Origin: Symmachiella dynata
GTDB taxonomy: Bacteria; Planctomycetota; Planctomycetia; Planctomycetales; Planctomycetaceae
DNA: 64,000 bases
NCBI RefSeq assembly: GCF_007747995.1
Contig: NZ_CP036276.1
Location: 6,810,001-6,874,000 of the forward strand
Direction of reading: 5' to 3'
In this document: one piece after another, positions 62,839-64,000 of the stretch
How positions within the stretch are numbered: the first letter of the stretch is position 1
Layout of the letters: every line of letters begins with the position of its first letter
Translations under genes and position numbers: made by a program
Notes under the pieces: model-generated
Database searches by the model: none
Seen by the model: the letters and a program-made list of their open reading frames with translations, nothing else
Told to the model about the DNA's origin: nothing

Positions 62839-64000
62839 TTAGGCCGCTGGTGCGGCGACCTTGGCGTCGCTGAATTTCTCGTTCCCTTTGGCCATCTCTC
62901 GCAATTTGGCACAAGGAGTCATCCGTACCATCTTCTCGGCAAACTTGTCGAGCGTTTCGCAGACATGCTGGATGCCCACAGAGTCGGCATATTGCAATGG
63001 GCCGCCGCGAAACGGGGCGAAGCCGGTTCCCAGGACCATCGCCAAGTCAATATCATCCGGCTTTGAGGCGATGCCTTCTTCCAGGCAGCGGGCTGCTTCG
63101 TTGATCATGGGATAGATCAACCGTTGGATGATCACCTCACGCGATAACGTGGCACTAATTCCCGACGGACCGCTCCGCCGCATTTGCTCAATGGCTTCTG
63201 TCACGTCCGGGGCGAGTTGTTTCTTCTTGCCGGTTCCTTGGATCAGGCGTTTGCCGCCGCCCGATTTGGCGCGCATCTCACCCAACTTGGTCCACAGCGT
63301 GGCCGATTTCATGCGGTCGCCATAAGCGGCGTGCATGTTGGCGGCGACGTGGGCGGCGATATCTAAGCCGACCAGATCGGCCATTTTGATCGGCCCCATC
63401 ACCATTCCAAACTCGGTTGCCGCACGGTCGATTTCCAACGGTTCAGCGACTTCCTCGAGCAAATAGCCGACTTCGTTCATATAGGGCGCTAGAATGCGAT
63501 TCACCAAAAAGCCGGCGCAATCCCCGACAACGATCCCTGTCTTGCCGAGTTTTTGCACCGTGGCAAATGCAGTGGCGATCGCCGCATCGTTGGTGTAGGG
63601 CGTGCGAATGATCTCCACCAGTTTCATTTGTTGCGGAGGATTGAAAAAATGCAGGCCCACAATCCGCTGCGGACGGGACATGCCTTCAGCGATATCGGAA
63701 ACGGTCAGCGAACTCGTATTGGTCGCCAACACCGTATCCGGACCGGTTGCTTCAGCCAGGTCGCGAAAGACTTCGCGTTTGATCTCGAGGTTTTCAACGA
63801 TCGCCTCAATGACGATGTCCGTGCGCTTCAATCCACTGTAGTCGGTGATCGGCCGCAAATGATCCAACGTACGCGTTCGTTCAAGTGGCGTAATCCGCTT
63901 ACGTGCGAGATCTTTATTTAGCAACCCATTGATTGTCTGCAGACCTGCGGAAACCGCTTTGGCGTTGATGTCCTTCAGCCGCGTCCAGACATTCTTACGG
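62839..64000 (-). CDS. 3-hydroxyacyl-CoA dehydrogenase, FadJ/FadB-type (5' end beyond window)
   Basis: C-terminal part of a beta-oxidation enzyme; the frame is open to the right edge, so the start and the NAD-binding GxGxxG are outside. Seen: ENLEIKREVFRDLAEA, TNTSSLTVSDIA, RIVGLHFFNPPQQMKLVEII (catalytic His), GDCAGFLVNRILAPYMNE, then the second C-terminal repeat with SREVIIQRLIYPMINEAARC and GFAPFRGGPLQYADSVG. Two 3HCDH_C-like parts fit the fused FadJ type rather than single-domain Hbd. An N-terminal enoyl-CoA hydratase is predicted beyond the edge. No thiolase gene is downstream here. Confidence 0.9.
   Translation of the reverse strand, partial: RKNVWTRLKDINAKAVSAGLQTINGLLNKDLARKRITPLERTRTLDHLRPITDYSGLKRTDIVIEAIVENLEIKREVFRDLAEATGPDTVLATNTSSLTVSDIAEGMSRPQRIVGLHFFNPPQQMKLVEIIRTPYTNDAAIATAFATVQKLGKTGIVVGDCAGFLVNRILAPYMNEVGYLLEEVAEPLEIDRAATEFGMVMGPIKMADLVGLDIAAHVAANMHAAYGDRMKSATLWTKLGEMRAKSGGGKRLIQGTGKKKQLAPDVTEAIEQMRRSGPSGISATLSREVIIQRLIYPMINEAARCLEEGIASKPDDIDLAMVLGTGFAPFRGGPLQYADSVGIQHVCETLDKFAEKMVRMTPCAKLREMAKGNEKFSDAKVAAPAA

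Overview
The window looks like chromosomal DNA of a planctomycete, probably order Planctomycetales; the genus cannot be fixed from sequence alone. The signs are a very large PA14/multihaem cytochrome with a C-terminal propeller, a haem-binding domain of the planctomycete cytochrome type, a Cys-type sulfatase with signal peptide, short hypothetical proteins with planctomycete character, moderate-to-high GC, sparse Shine-Dalgarno sequences and many genes transcribed alone. No tRNA, rRNA, CRISPR array or prophage was seen. About 48 protein genes are supported; two run off the ends (yidC at the left, a 3-hydroxyacyl-CoA dehydrogenase at the right).

Layout. 0-9 kb: yidC, a calcineurin-like phosphoesterase 3 nt upstream of it, proB, a purF-type amidotransferase, a 4HBT thioesterase and an acyl-CoA carboxyltransferase. 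9-24 kb: a pentahaem PA14 protein, a MoxR/DUF58 pair, an Ldh2-type dehydrogenase, two planctomycete hypotheticals, a sulfatase, an MMPL exporter and a PhyH dioxygenase. 24.8-31.3 kb: an adaptor-permease-adaptor transport operon without an ATPase gene, interrupted by a REP-associated tyrosine transposase between two large palindromic blocks. 31-38 kb: a triple YHS metal-binding protein, then a signalling cluster of a CheY-like receiver, a DHp-receiver-cyclase fusion and a 1200-residue hybrid histidine kinase. 38.5-45.3 kb: a CaMKII-association-domain protein, a Tat-exported propeller protein, an alpha/beta hydrolase and a tight acyltransferase-iorA-iorB operon. 45.3-51.1 kb: an accessory stretch of small genes (sirtuin, PilT ATPase, tautomerase, macro domain, ankyrin lipoprotein) littered with dispersed repeats. 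51-64 kb: an M3 oligopeptidase, an NHL/CE7 esterase fusion, a PaaK-type ligase, a NodB deacetylase, an M20 hydrolase, a YbdK-type ligase, a short uvrC and a fadJ-like gene.

Several genes point to acyl-CoA and aryl-CoA metabolism (carboxyltransferase, thioesterase, acyltransferase-IorAB, PaaK, FadJ), but they are scattered and only acyltransferase-iorA-iorB forms a convincing operon.

The most unusual points are: (1) YidC carries a c-type haem domain with CxxCH inserted in its periplasmic domain; (2) intergenic regions are full of perfect palindromes with loops of exactly three nucleotides, plus a 27-nt palindromic element found three times just beyond stop codons; (3) a RAYT/REP block splits a transport operon; (4) a DHp-receiver-cyclase protein has no ATPase domain and is translationally coupled to a receiver gene; (5) the FabD-like protein beside IorAB lacks two residues typical of malonyl transferases.
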